NCBI GenBank assembly: GCA_944548615.1
Contig: OX155965.1
Span: 25,162,946-25,226,945 of the forward strand
Direction: 5' to 3'
DNA length: 64,000 bases
Source: Micropterix aruncella
Lineage: Eukaryota > Arthropoda > Insecta > Lepidoptera > Micropterigidae
Shown: positions 43,279-55,234 of the stretch, piece after piece
How the letters are laid out: every line of letters begins with the position of its first letter
Position numbering within the stretch: position 1 is the first letter of the stretch
Program-made: the position numbers and the translations under genes
The notes under the pieces: generated by a model
What the model was told of the DNA's origin: nothing
Database searches by the model: none
Seen by the model: the letters and a program-made list of their open reading frames with translations, nothing else

Positions 43279-43528
43279 CACATTATACCAACCAGTAGCT
43301 TTACTCTTGAGCTACAGGGCAATGCGGGAAGAGGGTGAGAGGAATGTGGGCAGAGGGGTACGTCCCGACGAATGCGAATGGTTAGCATTACGCGCAGGTA
43401 AAGCCCGGCGACTTTTCGAGCGTTCGGATATCTGTGTAGGCCGAGTAGCAGAACATTTGGCGACTCGTGACGTATTCGCTTTAATTTCAATTTTGTTCTA
43501 AGAGAAACTACTGTCTGGGTATACTGTG
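43279..43528. mobile_element. CACAGTATACC MITE, copy 2
   Basis: Ends CACATTATACC and GGGTATACTGTG; body as in the other two copies. It interrupts the minus-strand LINE fragment. No clear target duplication. Confidence 0.85.
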
Positions 43529-43572
43529 GCCTGACTGCATAAACGGCGAAGGAATAATGTAAATAATATAAA

Positions 43573-43931
43573 TAGTTTAAAAAAACACTAAAAACACGCT
43601 TTTATAAATGCACGTAAAAACTAAAATATGCCCATCTTCCGGCTTCATCATCAGACCTTGAAACCTAATCGTGGTTAAAGTTCATTGCAAGACTTTTCTA
43701 ACAAGTCCAAACACAGCTATGATACGATGTTCCATCATGAAGTCCCAGTTCATATCTTCCGACTCCATCATCAGATCAGTTCGACAGTACCATATTATTG
43801 TATTGTCATCAGAACTACATACAGCTGCCAATTTTCATGACGCTACGATTCTTGGAAGATGGTTAAATTAGTTACCTTAGATTCCATTACATAGTTACAT
43901 ACAGGTCGACCTAATAAAAGCGTGTTAAAAA
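43573..43931 (+). mobile_element. Foldback-ended element, copy 2 (one tandem unit)
   Basis: Shares both ends and a little over one 120-bp unit with 36876-37541, so copies of this family differ in unit number. Confidence 0.8.
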
Positions 43932-44502
43932 AAGATGAATTATGAGTAGGAATCGCAATTTTACCATCCTAAGTAAGTATAAAGTATTACTATACTATAA
44001 TAATATAATAAATAGCGACTTTAAATTTGGCGGACATCATCGACAAACTACGAAAACTTATTCAATTAATTAAACAACGCTTCAACAAGCAGGACTGCAT
44101 CCGAAGTGGCATTTCTCCGTCCGACTAAATTGCACAGCGCCATTTCGTAATAACTTTGCGTTTCATAATTTGAAAGTAATTTGTCCCCCGCGCGCGAAGA
44201 CCTTTCTTTAATTATAGGGCGCCGCGGCCGCCAAGTTCCAGCAATTTGAATTTTCTTGGAGTCCCTCGCGGAAACTAGCGAGATTGTTCGCAATTTACGG
44301 TCGCAAGAGCGGTAGGCGACTGCACTATGCAGACCGGTGCTGGCCAGAATTACGGTCGCTCTGCATTGTTTCTGCTCCTTTGACGATAACTTCGTTTATG
44401 CATCAAAGAAGCTAAAGCCGCTGGTGCACGTAATGATTCTGTGCTGATTGAATGGACTGCTAATGATTCTCTTGCAGTTGGGGCAGTAAGACCCGCTCTT
44501 TT
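43932..44502. other. Unique DNA, partly GC-rich
   Basis: 44070-44400 is GC-rich without codon bias. Nothing recognised. Confidence 0.4.
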
Positions 44503-44944
44503 ACTTGGGTCGGCCCAACTGGTCGGTTCCTAACGGTTCCGTGCAGCTTGGGTGGTGTTAGCCAAACTCTTTCGGTCGTCTGGCCTGCCCAACTCACGGT
44601 TAAACTCCTATCTGAAAGCCTCATAGAAGAGAAGCTTAACCTGTTATGGCCGCCGTGAGCTTCCGCCACGGCTGTAATACTGCAGTCGGAGGCGGTTAAG
44701 ATAAGACGATCGCGGCTTCGGGGGACTACCTCAGGCGGAACTGGCAGTTGGAGCACTATCTGCACTTGCGGAAAAAAAAACGGAGAAAGCCAGGGGGGGG
44801 GGGTCTGGAGACGTATGTTTCCTGTGACTGCGTAGGGTAGTTGTTGACCTGACGTCTTCAACGCTTGAATCGATCCGTCGGCCATCCGATCCCGAGTGAC
44901 TATAGCGGGCAAAGGGCGACGCGGTCCGTAATATATTCAAACTG

Positions 44945-45668
44945 AATATTCATATTTATATTCATATTCATTTTATTAGTATACTGGTATACAAGTCAGA
45001 TGCAGATTAGCAAACATTCATACATATTAGCAAACAACCTTTTTTTATCATAAAGAAAAGATAAAATAAACAAAACAAAACGAAGAAATATGTAAAGAAT
45101 AATGTAAAAAGAAGAAATACAAGACAAAATGCAAAGAGATCATTAAATACTTTAGCCACCAAAGCATTTTATACTTCACTCGAGTAATATTCCTCCAGTG
45201 AGTAAAACGCCTTATCTGTAAGGTATCTCTTAAGGCGTCTCTTAAACACGTCATGAGATTGCGCCTGCCTAATGTGCTCGCTGAGTTTGTTGTAAACCGC
45301 TGGGCCGGCGATATATGCTAGCCTCTCCGACTTGGATAATGCATGACTTACCGAACGTAGCATGCTACGGGATCTTGTTATATAGTGATGATGTACACCA
45401 TTCACTTCAAAATCGGCTAGATTTCTGCGAACGAACAGCTTTACTTCCATTATATAAAAGGACGGCAGCTTCATGATGCAGAGATCTCTAAACAGAGGCC
45501 TAGCTGGCGTATCACCGCCACACGTGCTATTGTGCGGACTGTACGCTTCTGCATAACGAAAACCCTCTGCCTGTCGGCTGCTCGTCCCCATTACTCCGCG
45601 CCGTACGTTAGCAGTGAATGAACGTATGCAAAATAACACATAACAGTAGTAATAACTGCTTACGTACA
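44945..45668 (-). mobile_element. Nested 5'-truncated Jockey/CR1-type LINE
   Basis: A minus-strand RT C-terminal region with 3' UTR ending near 44945, inserted into the retroposon copy. Confidence 0.8.
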
Positions 45669-45684
45669 GGTAGAGGCCGCGCAA
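45169..45684 (-). pseudogene. LINE RT thumb and C-terminus
   Basis: The open frame (171 codons; first codons lie in the host repeat) contains ARPLFRDLCIMKLPSFYIME, VKLFVRRN, HHHYITRSRSM and AYIAGPAVYNKLSEHIRQAQ, and ends FYSLEEYYSSEV. These are the terminal blocks of Jockey/CR1 ORF2. The palm with the catalytic aspartates is missing. It is uninterrupted, so insertion was moderately recent. Confidence 0.8.
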
Positions 45685-45895
45685 GCGAACTCAAACCCGT
45701 GACCAGGTTAAATCTGGTAGTAAGGGCGTGAGGTTAACCCATTGGGTTCACTTTCCAGTGCCTCGCGGTAAGGCGTAGGCTTCTTGCAGGCATGTTGGTG
45801 GAGCTAGACGGTGGACTGTTTTGTCTTTACGTTTATTTTAGGTTGAAAAAACGATCAATATCGTTATACCTTCCTGGGGTGACGGATACCTATTA

Positions 45896-46382
45896 GCAAT
45901 GGGTCATTCCGGCCCTTAGTTAGAGTTCATTCCGGAGTCCATTCCTTTGGCAAAAAGCCGATTCTGGAGAGCAAATTCTACTCCGAATTTGAACCCAGCT
46001 TTTTGACGACTTTATCAACCCGACTAACCAATCTATTCCAAGGAGCCGCCTCCTTTTTTGGGTCACTGGTAATTACAGTCTATGTTTCTTGGATATTGAC
46101 TGTGCTTATTCCATATTAACATTGGATTGCGTTTAAATGTTACTTTGATTATTTATTACAATCTTAATTCAGTTTCATTGATTATTTTTGACTGTTTACT
46201 GTGAGTAAATCTCAAAAATACCGGTTCAAATTATTAATATCATAAATGAAAGTAATAATTGTAGTAACTTTACTACTCTATACGTTCTGCGGGCATACAG
46301 CAAGGAAAAAAATATAGTACGTAATAAGCACAAAATAAGTTCACTGATAATAAGCATGTATTTGAAACTGTAGGTACGCTAT
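45896..46382. other. Non-coding spacer
   Basis: Nothing recognised. Confidence 0.4.
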
Positions 46383-47202
46383 TAGCTGGGGATTTAGTGC
46401 AACAGTTTGTATGGGAACCCTGCATTTTGTGATTAAAGGCTCATACTTGGCACAATTGTTTCTTAGGTGGTCCTGAGTGGATTTAGACCGGGAGCCATTG
46501 GGGGCCACCCTGCGGGTGGCGGGGGGAGGGGGTGGAAGTTTGATTCCGCCGCGCGTCACTTTGAGCCCTATATCTCTCGGACTATAGGTACTAGGGCAAG
46601 TGGGATATCATTTCTGGGTAACTCAATGATAAGGAATTCATTTATGGAAGAAAAAAAATACCGGTCCATAGAAAAAATATGAAATAATTGGTAACATCCA
46701 AAAATCATTCACATATTTTTTTTACATATTTAAAGTTTACTTTTTAACCATAAGAGGTATCGGTATTCAAAAAATATATTCCGAAAGCCACACTTATCTT
46801 AATTACACCAATATATGTTTTATTGGACTGCCATGGTAAAAAGTGAGTGAAAAAAATATAATTCATCGCACGGCAGACCGGTGTATTACGCCTGCTAAGT
46901 AGATACGGGCATCGAGCGAAGTTAGATAAGTACTTATAGGATTATTTAGTTTCCGCGATAGGTTAGTGAGTTGAAAATAACAAGTACAATGGTAATAATT
47001 AGTATGATAATTATATTATTATTGTTTTTTCTATTTAATAAAAATAATTCATCATTCACACACCGTACCTAATTACTTGTGCTTAACATACCTTAAATAC
47101 TTACGTAAGTATTATTTTTTCTGTAATCCCTACTATTTCGTCGAAAAAATAATAGCAAGTAGTATATACAAGTACATACCTACCCATACCTACTTAATTA
47201 CA
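46383..47202 (+). repeat. Left long TIR
   Basis: Inverse of 49580-50391. It contains a small insertion near 46402-46420 (ACAGTTTGTATGGGA) absent from the right arm. Confidence 0.85.
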
Positions 47203-47279
47203 TAAGGGAGGGCATTTTACCATACGTTATAATGCGTTGATAAGTTCGTCAAGCTGCAGAGCGGCGCGGGCACTACTCG

Positions 47280-48897
47280 CTCTTTTGAGCAAACAGTGCC
47301 CGCTCCTTTGGTGACCCTTTGGTCCATCCACTCAGTTTAGTAGTAAACAGTGAAAGAATTTGTCTGCCGCACGGAGAATTATTAAAGCACTTTGAAAATG
47401 TGTAATAGTTGGGTCGAAAAAGCGATCGCAAGTTTACGGGGATGGCTTTGGACCAAGCACATGAGCAAATGAGTGCCACATTAAAAGGAGATGTACATAG
47501 GTAGGACCTATTTTTACACTTACATTCATCTTTACGCTAAATAGTTTGTGATTACTTCTTCATTATGCAACATAATATTATTTTACACATCACAGAATTG
47601 ATTGGTTTGACTGAAAACCCTCACTAAGTGGCTTCTCGCTGGACCTAAATTGGTATACCGTTTACAGTTTTGAGCCGGATGTTTTGTTACGGAGAACAGC
47701 TGAACACGGCAGCCATCTTTCTGACACTGCCGCAAATAAGAAGAACTTTATTCTAGACCTGCAATCACCGGTAGCTACAATAAATACTCCAGGAAATCCT
47801 TTTGTCGAACAGTCTCCAGACTTCTATGTATTGAAGTTGTAAATGCAGTATTCAATATAGAAAAAAGCGGCAAAGAGTTTTTGATCTTGTAAAGCTATTG
47901 CTCCTAAATACATAACATTTGTAAAGGAAGATTACACATAAACTATAAAAAAAGTTTACTGGATCCAACCAAACTTAATGATGTCTCATTATACAACAAG
48001 TATAGACACAATATAATTATACAAGTTATTAAAATACGTAAAAAAAGAGTGAGAGCAAAACGAAAGCAAAAATAAGAGGCCTTGAGAATGACTGCAGTCT
48101 ATTCAGCAAACTTTATATTGCAACCTGTGAGCACAGAGTAGAAGATTTCGATTCATTCTTGGCACAAGAAAACCAAGCCAGTCCTCCAGCACTTTCTTCA
48201 ATGGGTAAATTGCGATCTGGAACAAGGTCAGACCTACTAAAATCGATTACTAGTATTTTTGGCACTGCAACCGTTCCAAACGCCCCCCACGAGCGAACAC
48301 TCTACATGGATCTGCATTAGTCCACATGCTGAGTTCAGGATATAGGAAGACTTTGGAGAATAGGTACACCAGTATGTATACCATTTCTCTGCAAAGAACA
48401 GGGTTTCAAAAGTAGATATGGTTTGGGACGTATAACAATGAAAGCATAAAAAAATATTAACAGAGGAAACATTCAAAGAACATGGGTCACTGCTACGACG
48501 AAACTACCTAAAGGTTAGGCCAATTTGATGATGAACAATTCCTTAAGGAAGGATTGTTTGCTCTGACAACGGCAAGGAAGTTTGCAACATGGGTGGACCA
48601 AATATTTTAACCAATATCACACGTGATACAAAGCGTACGCTTCTTCGTGGTTACGTGATACGTAACCACGAAGATGTGGACATTCGCATTATGGTGCATG
48701 TATCTAACACTGTCACTCATGGCTTGACAAAAATTATGCTATTGACTATGGATACTGGCTTCGCAGACCAGCAGCAGCAGAAAGGCAAATTACCACAATT
48801 ACCCAGCTTGAGAAGCTGTGGGTGCACAGAGGTACTGGAAAACACAAAGGTACTGGAAAGTACTTCTGCTGTCATGATATTGCGAATGCCTTAGGTA
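47280..48897 (+). pseudogene. Decayed gene of a widespread unnamed transposon-type protein
   Basis: Collinear fragments in shifting frames: GMALDQAHEQMSATLKGD (about 47438-47491); LIGLTENPH (about 47600); NTPGNPFVEQSPDFYVLKL (about 47784-47840); CSLFSKLYIATCEH then PPALSSMGKLRSGTRSDLL (48092-48242); VSKVDMVWDV (about 48408); DNGKEV then NHEDVDIRIMVHVSN (48570-48705) and HGLTKIMLLTMDTG; KLWVHRGTGK and CCHDIANALGK (48806-48897). From memory, this order of blocks (QAHEQ, LTENP, GNPF, PPALS-GKLR-GTKSDLL, EADTR-HV, LW-FGTGK) is that of a >1000-residue protein found in many copies in cnidarians, molluscs and insects, without an assigned function that I know. Missing blocks and stops show decay. Confidence 0.65.
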
Positions 48898-49579
48898 AAA
48901 ATTATAATGTTTGTTTAGATAGCATATATTAAGTATATAACATACATAACATTTACGTCGTGTCCAATTGGTGGCTAAAAACCGCTCTTGGACGTGGCAA
49001 AATATTTGTATTAGGTAGTAAATCTAATTACTACTCTAATCTTTACTTAACATACATAGGTTGTTAATAATTTAGCTATTAGATTGGATAAATAGTATCT
49101 TAGAAACATTGGAACCTACTAAAAGTTATTTATTGTAAAATCTTATTACAAAACCAAATAAAGGCTTATTAATTAAAAGAGTCAATAATGTTAATGGGTA
49201 CCTACTAAGAGTCAATCATCATACTAACTAAAATAGTCAGTAAAAAATTAAATAATCAAAATAGAAGCCTAATAATTGAAATAGTCAATAATTCGAGTAG
49301 GTTCGAAAACGTACTAAAAGTACTAGGGGTAATATACAAAATAGTCAGTAAAGTGTTAAATAATAAGATTAAAGTTAATCATACATTTAAAAACTAAAAG
49401 TACAAATTCATCATCTAAATTGGTATAAAATTTGTAAAGTCATAGCCCATACATTTTTCACTTATAGGGCCACAAAAAGCCAAGTTATTGCCCCTGTTTC
49501 ACCTGAAATGAAATGAAAAAATTGAAAATAGGCATTCAAAAGAATAGCCAATTTTCAGTGTTTTAATAGTTTCTCCTAG

Positions 49580-50391
49580 CAATTAAGTAATTATGGGTAG
49601 GTATGTGCTTATATCATATGTATATAATACTTACTATTATTTTTTCAACGAAGTGGTAGGGATTGCAGACAAATTAATACTTAGAGTATTTAAGGTATGT
49701 GCACAAATATCAGTTAGTACGGTGTGTGAATGATGAATTATTTTTATTAAATAGTAAAAACAATAATAATATAGTTATCATAATAATAATAACGATTGTA
49801 CTTCTTGTTTTTAACTCACTGGCCAATCGCAGAAACTAAATAATCCGATAAGTAATTATCTAACTTGGGTCGTTGCCCGTCTCTACGTAACGGTCGTAAT
49901 ACGCCGGTCTGCCGTGCGATGAATTATATTTTTTTTCACTCACATTTTACAATATCAGTGGAATAAAAAATATATGTCTGTAATTCAAGTAAGTGTGGCT
50001 GTCAGAATATATTTTTTTCATACCGATAACTCTTATGGTTAAAAAGTAAACTTCGTATAAGTAAAAAAAAGATGTCAACGATTTTTGGATTTTACCAATT
50101 ATTTCATATATTTTCTATGGATAGGTATTTTTTTCTTCCAGAAATGAATTTGTTATCATTGAGTTACCCGAAAATGATATCTAACTTGCCCAAGTACTTA
50201 TAGTCCGAAAGATAAAACGCTCAAAGTGACGCGCGGCGGAATCAAATTTCCACCCCCTCCCCCCGCCACCCGCGGGGTGGCCGCCGATGGCTCCCGGTCT
50301 AAATCCACTCAGGACCGCCTAAGGAACAATTGTGCCAAGTATGAGCCTTTAATCACAAAATGCAGGGTACATCGCACTAAATCCCCAGCTA
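49580..50391 (-). repeat. Right long TIR
   Basis: Inverse of 46383-47202. Confidence 0.85.
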
Positions 50392-53018
50392 TATGTGGGA
50401 AAACTGTATCGAAGTATATTTTACCAAATCATCTGTATTGTATAACCTAACATTTAGTTATACAATATAGATTATAGATTTATGTTGCTAGTGATCTCTC
50501 TGTCGCTCACTCTTTATAGCTCACTATTTAGCGAGAGCAGTCACTACCGCCCAGCGTAGAGATTTATGCAGACCCGCATTCCTAGCCCGTTTTTAAAAGT
50601 ATTTGATTTAAGTGTAAAATACAGTACTTTTAACCTACTTCATACCATATATTTTTCATACAAGGTTTTTGGCCTTAAATTTCCTTCATAGAACAGTAAC
50701 TTTATAGGTAAGGACCCAATAATACAAACATTGAAGAAGTATAAAATAATCAAAATGTTTTGAAATTTCACGACAGGGTAAAAGTAGGAGTAAAATTCAA
50801 GTAGGGGTACACTTAACTGCACTCCAAGAGGTGGGCCACCTAATTGATTATCGTGAAGTTTTACATAAAAATGATATTTATGACCCGATTACTCTTATCT
50901 TATCTAAATATAAATAGTTAATTTAATTAATAGTTAATCTACTTTAATAACGACGAAGTCAAGATCATAGTTTGGTACACACAGTAAATATTTTGTACCA
51001 TTATTTAAAATTTAGTTTTATACTACGGCTGACCTTAACGGGGGACATTCTGTGCTTTTGGAAAACCTCTTCTAACTAAGCTTGCTCAGTCTCTAACAGG
51101 GCGGCGAGAAGTGAGCGTCGTGCTGACGTCAGCGTTCGACTATAGGAAACGATACATTATCCCCCACTTTCCGTTTTTATGTGTGCATAAAGTCATTAAA
51201 GCTGCCAAGCGCCGGCTGAGAGCGTTTCTACAACTGCCAAGATCTTCGCGCCTGGAGACGACGCAGGAGGTGGAGAGAGGAAGGGAAAACAAAACAGGGT
51301 GACGAGGCTAATATGAAGAAAGCCGGAGGCCGGTACGTCCAATAAAGGGTTAACTAAAGTTACTTTTGACATAACGAAATTAATCTTTGTTTGGCAAAAA
51401 TATATTTTGACCGCTGTCAACGCCATCGCATTATTAGGTATCGTTGCACGGACCAGTTCACTCAGTCTAAATCCCGCGCACGACGATACACGACCCCGAT
51501 TGACACGGGAGCTACGTGGCTCGATGCGGCCACACACGCTGCTAGCTGAACTACGCCACGCAATTGTCCATTTCGTCTCGACTGCCTTAGAGAGCACACC
51601 TGTTTAAGTGCACGTTGTAAAGCGCTTGTGACTGTTTGGGGACGGCTTGGGATAGAGAAGGGCGAGCGGGAAGAAAATATGGTTGCCGTGGCAACTAATC
51701 CACAGCTTCGCTCGGGCGGCGTACCAGAGGCAAGTCACGTAATAATGGCTTTAGAATCAAACATAATAACCAATAATTAGACATAAACATTGCCCGATAT
51801 TTTTGGCGGCCCTCGAATATTTCGCCTTCTATTCTCGGTCGCAATTCTAGATAATTTCACTAGAATCCGCTGTTAATATTCAATAATATTTGACATTGCA
51901 TATGACTATTGCTTACTAAATCACCGCGACTCCTGCATCCCCATCAACTCTGCACCGCCTGCCTTAGCCTAAAGAACACACTCCGGACTTCAAACAGTTC
52001 ATAACCATTAGACGCCCTGCAATGACCAGCGGACCCCCGTGCCTAACTTATTACAGCTACCTAAGTAAGGAGTTGATAATCACATGCCGAAATAGCGTAT
52101 TACTAATCATTTTATTGGTTACCCATACATCTGAAGACGGATATTCTTCAAAAAGTGCAGTACAAAATTCACTACAGGACGACCACGCCCGGACTATTTT
52201 AAGCAGGTACCTTGCGGCAATCTGGTAAATCCATTGTTCCAAAAGGTTGTCGTCTATGGCGCTCATTTTGGTAAAATTTCAGTACAGGTCATTAAAGTAT
52301 AATCATTCGTTATTCCACCCTATCACGTCTGGATTCAACTTCACACCCTGAACGCGCAATTTAAGAATTCATACTATAATCAATTGGTACATTCGCAAGA
52401 CATGAAGCTTCCCAGTTTCGACGTCTCTTATGCAGCTGTCAGTAGAGAGAGTAGTGTGAACTTTTTTGTAGGTTCTCTGGAGTAGAACTAAACCATTGCC
52501 TTGCTTAATCACCCTCAAAACCTAATAGTGTTAGAGATTATTAAAATACGCAAAAGATTTTACTGAACATGTCAATACTGTTTGAGTTACGATGTTAAAC
52601 TTAGTTTAACTCCTCGCTGACTTACGGAATGTTCAACCAACCGGGCCTGGATCGTGAAAGAGGGAGACAGGCGGCCATATAGCCATTGCAATACAACATT
52701 CGCCGAGGCAATAAATCAGAGGCGTCATTAGGCAGGCCCTCGAAATAATTTTCACGATCATTACGCGGGGAAGAGCATGTCCTTAGCCATTGAATAAGAG
52801 GAGCGACTTTCACTTATTTCAAGGAGGTCTGCTCAGAGCGTTTTTATCACGTGACAAAGGGAGTTTCGTGGATTTATTGTTCTTCTTATTTTAAAGTTCA
52901 CAGCATTTGATTGGATGGATCTTCCCCGTCTTGAATGAAGTTGTTCCTCTTGAATCGCCGATCTGTGGCGTAAAATTTGTCAAACCGTCGCGTAGGTGGA
53001 ACCTTTGTTTATACTGAA
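50392..53018. other. Mostly unique DNA, no gene seen
   Basis: Contains GC-moderate blocks at 51090-51300 (with a TGACGTCA CRE-type octamer near 51123) and 51400-51720. Frames there lack codon bias and motifs. The open frames at 51196-51607 and 52022-52266 overlap on both strands and look like chance. Confidence 0.4.
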
Positions 53019-53048
53019 TGCCAACTACGCAATGTTGCGTAGTTGGCA
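53019..53048. repeat. Perfect 14-bp-arm palindrome
   Basis: TGCCAACTACGCAA, TG, TTGCGTAGTTGGCA. Confidence 0.95.
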
Positions 53049-53188
53049 GGTTGTTAGTTAGTTAGTTTTCTTTTCCTGGGATATTTCCCGCACTTGGCCT
53101 CTTGATTGGGCCGTTGTGGGTGGCTCATGTTTCTATTTATGTTATGTTACTCCAGCCAACTGGTGGTTGGGAGGTGGTTGGGTGCCGG

Positions 53189-53206
53189 CTACGTAATATT
53201 ACGTAG
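53189..53206. repeat. 18-bp perfect palindrome CTACGTAATATTACGTAG
   Basis: Self-complementary. It contains TACGTA twice and lies about 140 bp from the previous palindrome, which also holds CTACG/CGTAG. Confidence 0.95.
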
Positions 53207-53455
53207 GTCTTCCGTTTAAATTTAAAGGAAGTAGCTGTGTGGTTGGCGTCTAGATTAGGAGATATATGTTATTGGTTGGCAACATAAATAAAAAAGGGAG
53301 AAGAAAATAGTAGCTTTATTGTTAGGTAGTGTTAAAAAATGGCGTCAAAATGTATATAGCCGTCTTCATCTACATTTTTTTAGCGCGTTTATAATAGGCC
53401 GTAAGAGTTAAAATATTATTGAAAGTATAAATATAGATACATACAAGTGCCACAC
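53207..53455. other. Non-coding spacer
   Basis: Nothing recognised. Confidence 0.4.
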
Positions 53456-54383
53456 TGAAAGTTTCCGGAGGAAGCTAATGGGCCGAGTGCAGTTGAGCCA
53501 CTATGGCCCATATGTTAGGGTCGGCCCAACTCACAGGTCAACATCTATCCGGTAGCCTACAAGCAGAAGTGTGAACCCGGGTAGAACCATGTGCCTGCAG
53601 ACCAGATCCCCTAGGAATCACCCTTCGGGCGATCCTGGACGGTTTGCGCACCGTGTGGCGTCAGCCAATCGACTGTGAATTCCGACTAATAACCGGGGAA
53701 GTCTGGAAGCAGCTTTATTTCCTATAGAGCGGAGGCAGTTGTTAACCTTGTGGAAACCACTCTTGACACGACCATTCGGCTACCCGATACTGGGTGAACA
53801 GCCGGGTCAAGGACGCCGTGGTAGACACCGAATCACCTCTACACAAGGGACAGTTGGGCGGTGTCGACTACAACGGGCGAACCCGTCACCCCAGGCGGGT
53901 ATAACGATATGTAATCGTTCTTCAGCCGTGGGATAAGCGTAGAAGACTTTAGGACAGTACAAACCTACCGTCCAGCAAATCCACGAGCCCCACAGAGGCC
54001 AACACTTTACGTCGAGGCCCCGGGAAAGGTAAACAGCTGGCAGCCTCGCCCCCTGACTACCAGTTTTGTGAGGATATCTCCGTCTGGAAGGGACAGAACC
54101 GCGCAAGTAACCTCGAACTCGTAACCAGTCGGGAGACCGGAGAAATCTGGCTGTAACTAAAAAGTAAGGACGCGAGTGTCGGCCTGATGGTTGCAAACCC
54201 GGTTTCTCGCTGTAAGGAGTTATCTTCTTACGGGCAAGTGGCGTAACTAGATGGTGGTCTATTTTCACCCCAAGTCTTCTACGCTCACTTTGCGGAAAGA
54301 CAGAACGATCAAATATCGTTAAAACGTCCCGTGGTAACGGGTTCGCCCGTTGTAGTTGACAGCTGAAGTTGAAAGTTTCCGGA
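53456..54383 (+). mobile_element. CCCAACTCAC retroposon family, copy 4, with 14-bp TSD
   Basis: TGAAAGTTTCCGGA flanks the copy at 53456-53469 and 54370-54383; the element is 53470-54369. The 5' start GGAAGCTAATGGGCC and 3' end GGGTTCGCCCGTTGTAGTTG match copy 2. It carries an internal inverted segment (53855-54086) of the same family. No poly-A tail at the 3' end. Confidence 0.85.
53855..54086 (-). mobile_element. Inverted self-insertion within copy 4
   Basis: On the minus strand it reads AAGTCTTCTACGC, ATATCGTTATACCCGCC, GACGGGTTCGCCCGTTGTAG, the family's 3' end. AAGGGACAG occurs on both sides (about 53846-53854 and 54087), consistent with a 9-bp duplication of a separately inserted, 5'-truncated copy. 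Confidence 0.65.
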
Positions 54384-54499
54384 ATGAATAAGAAACAAAT
54401 TTTTCATCGACATTTTTTACATCGACATTTTTTACTTAAATCAACCTAAATTCAGCGAGGCTGTCCTTAGCTCACTAGGAGTCTAGGAAGTGATTATAT
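54384..54499. other. Spacer with ACATCGACATTTTTTAC direct repeat
   Basis: Two adjacent CATCGACATTTTTTAC units near 54406-54436. Confidence 0.6.
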
Positions 54500-54806
54500 A
54501 GTGAGTATACAAATTATTTCAAAACACTCAGAGCGAAAATGAGAACAGCAAAGAGTATTATTTGAATACCTATATCATATCCTATATATATCCCATCCCT
54601 CTCCTTTCCTATCCTTGCAATAGTTCGATTGTAATTTAATTTAATTAAATTTAGTACAATGCAAATTTTGATTTACCGTATAAGAAAATAATGTAGGAAA
54701 CAATTAATCGGCCAGCGAAACACTGTATTAGAATAATTAGTAATAATTAATAAAGCGCTGTATGTTTTCCGAATATAAAATAAATAAATAAATAAATAAA
54801 TAAATA
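54500..54806 (+). mobile_element. 3' end of Jockey-type LINE with (AAAT)n tail
   Basis: GTAGGAAACAATTAATCGGCC and GCGCTGTATGTTTTCCGAA match the 3' UTR of the 26.6-kb copy. The tail (AAAT)n is at about 54777-54805. Confidence 0.75.
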
Positions 54807-55234
54807 CAACGAATGGCCACAAATCAAATTTCTCTGAACGTAAGTTTTTGGAATTACGAAAGTATCAATATGAGTAACCAGCAATACGCATGAGTGGTAT
54901 ATTTTTTCTGCCTGAGTAAGGTTTATCGTTTCTTTTTCTTAAAAAGTAGAGTTTGCCCGGCGAGCTTACGGAAGGGATTCGCCAGCTCCAGCTCCACGAT
55001 TATATTCTGTCTACCCGCAAATAACTAATGTGGGAAAAGTTGCCATCGATGCTCGCCAAAGCGCCTAGAAAAACACGAAGCGGAAGCTGGGCTGTTTTTT
55101 CTTTTTTCAATGACTTGTTTTTTACGTATTTTACGTTAGGTAGGAGGGAAAAAAATAAATGCCGTTTTATGATTTAACATGAATTAACGCTACTTTGTTT
55201 TAAAGAGGAAACGCAAAAACTTATAAAATCGACG
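54807..55234. other. Non-coding region
   Basis: Nothing recognised. Confidence 0.4.

Larger units (their letters stand above)
44503..45895 (+). mobile_element. CCCAACTCAC retroposon family, copy 3, split by a LINE
   Basis: The left part (about 44503-44944) ends GGTCCGTAATATATTCAAAC; the right part resumes at about 45669 with GGCCGCGCAAGCGAACTC and CTCGCGGTAAGGCGTAGG. The intact sequence of copy 1 (28.9 kb) bridges these blocks. The 3' end is diverged. Confidence 0.75.
46383..50391. mobile_element. 4-kb DNA element with ~0.8-kb terminal inverted repeats
   Basis: 46383-47202 recurs inverted at 49580-50391. Shared blocks include TAGCTGGGGATTTAGTGC at the tip, a GC-rich segment with GACGCGCGGCGGAATCAA (right arm), CACTTTTTACC-like AT blocks, and CGCACGGCAGACCGG(T/C)GTATTACG. 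Arms differ by indels and about 10-15% substitutions by eye. TAT flanks both tips, possibly a 3-bp duplication. Between the arms are remains of a large protein gene (47.3-48.9 kb) and an AT-rich part with loose AAAATAGTCAGTAAA repeats (49.1-49.4 kb). Confidence 0.85.

Noticed and set aside
44460..44912. 150-codon minus-strand frame
   Set aside because: Lies in retroposon copy 3 antisense; no motif and not open in the other copies.
51196..51607. 133-codon minus and 66-codon plus frames
   Set aside because: Mutually antisense, no motif, no splice signals that stand out.
53807..54268. 153-codon minus-strand frame
   Set aside because: Falls inside the non-coding retroposon copy 4 and its inverted insertion; not conserved in other copies.
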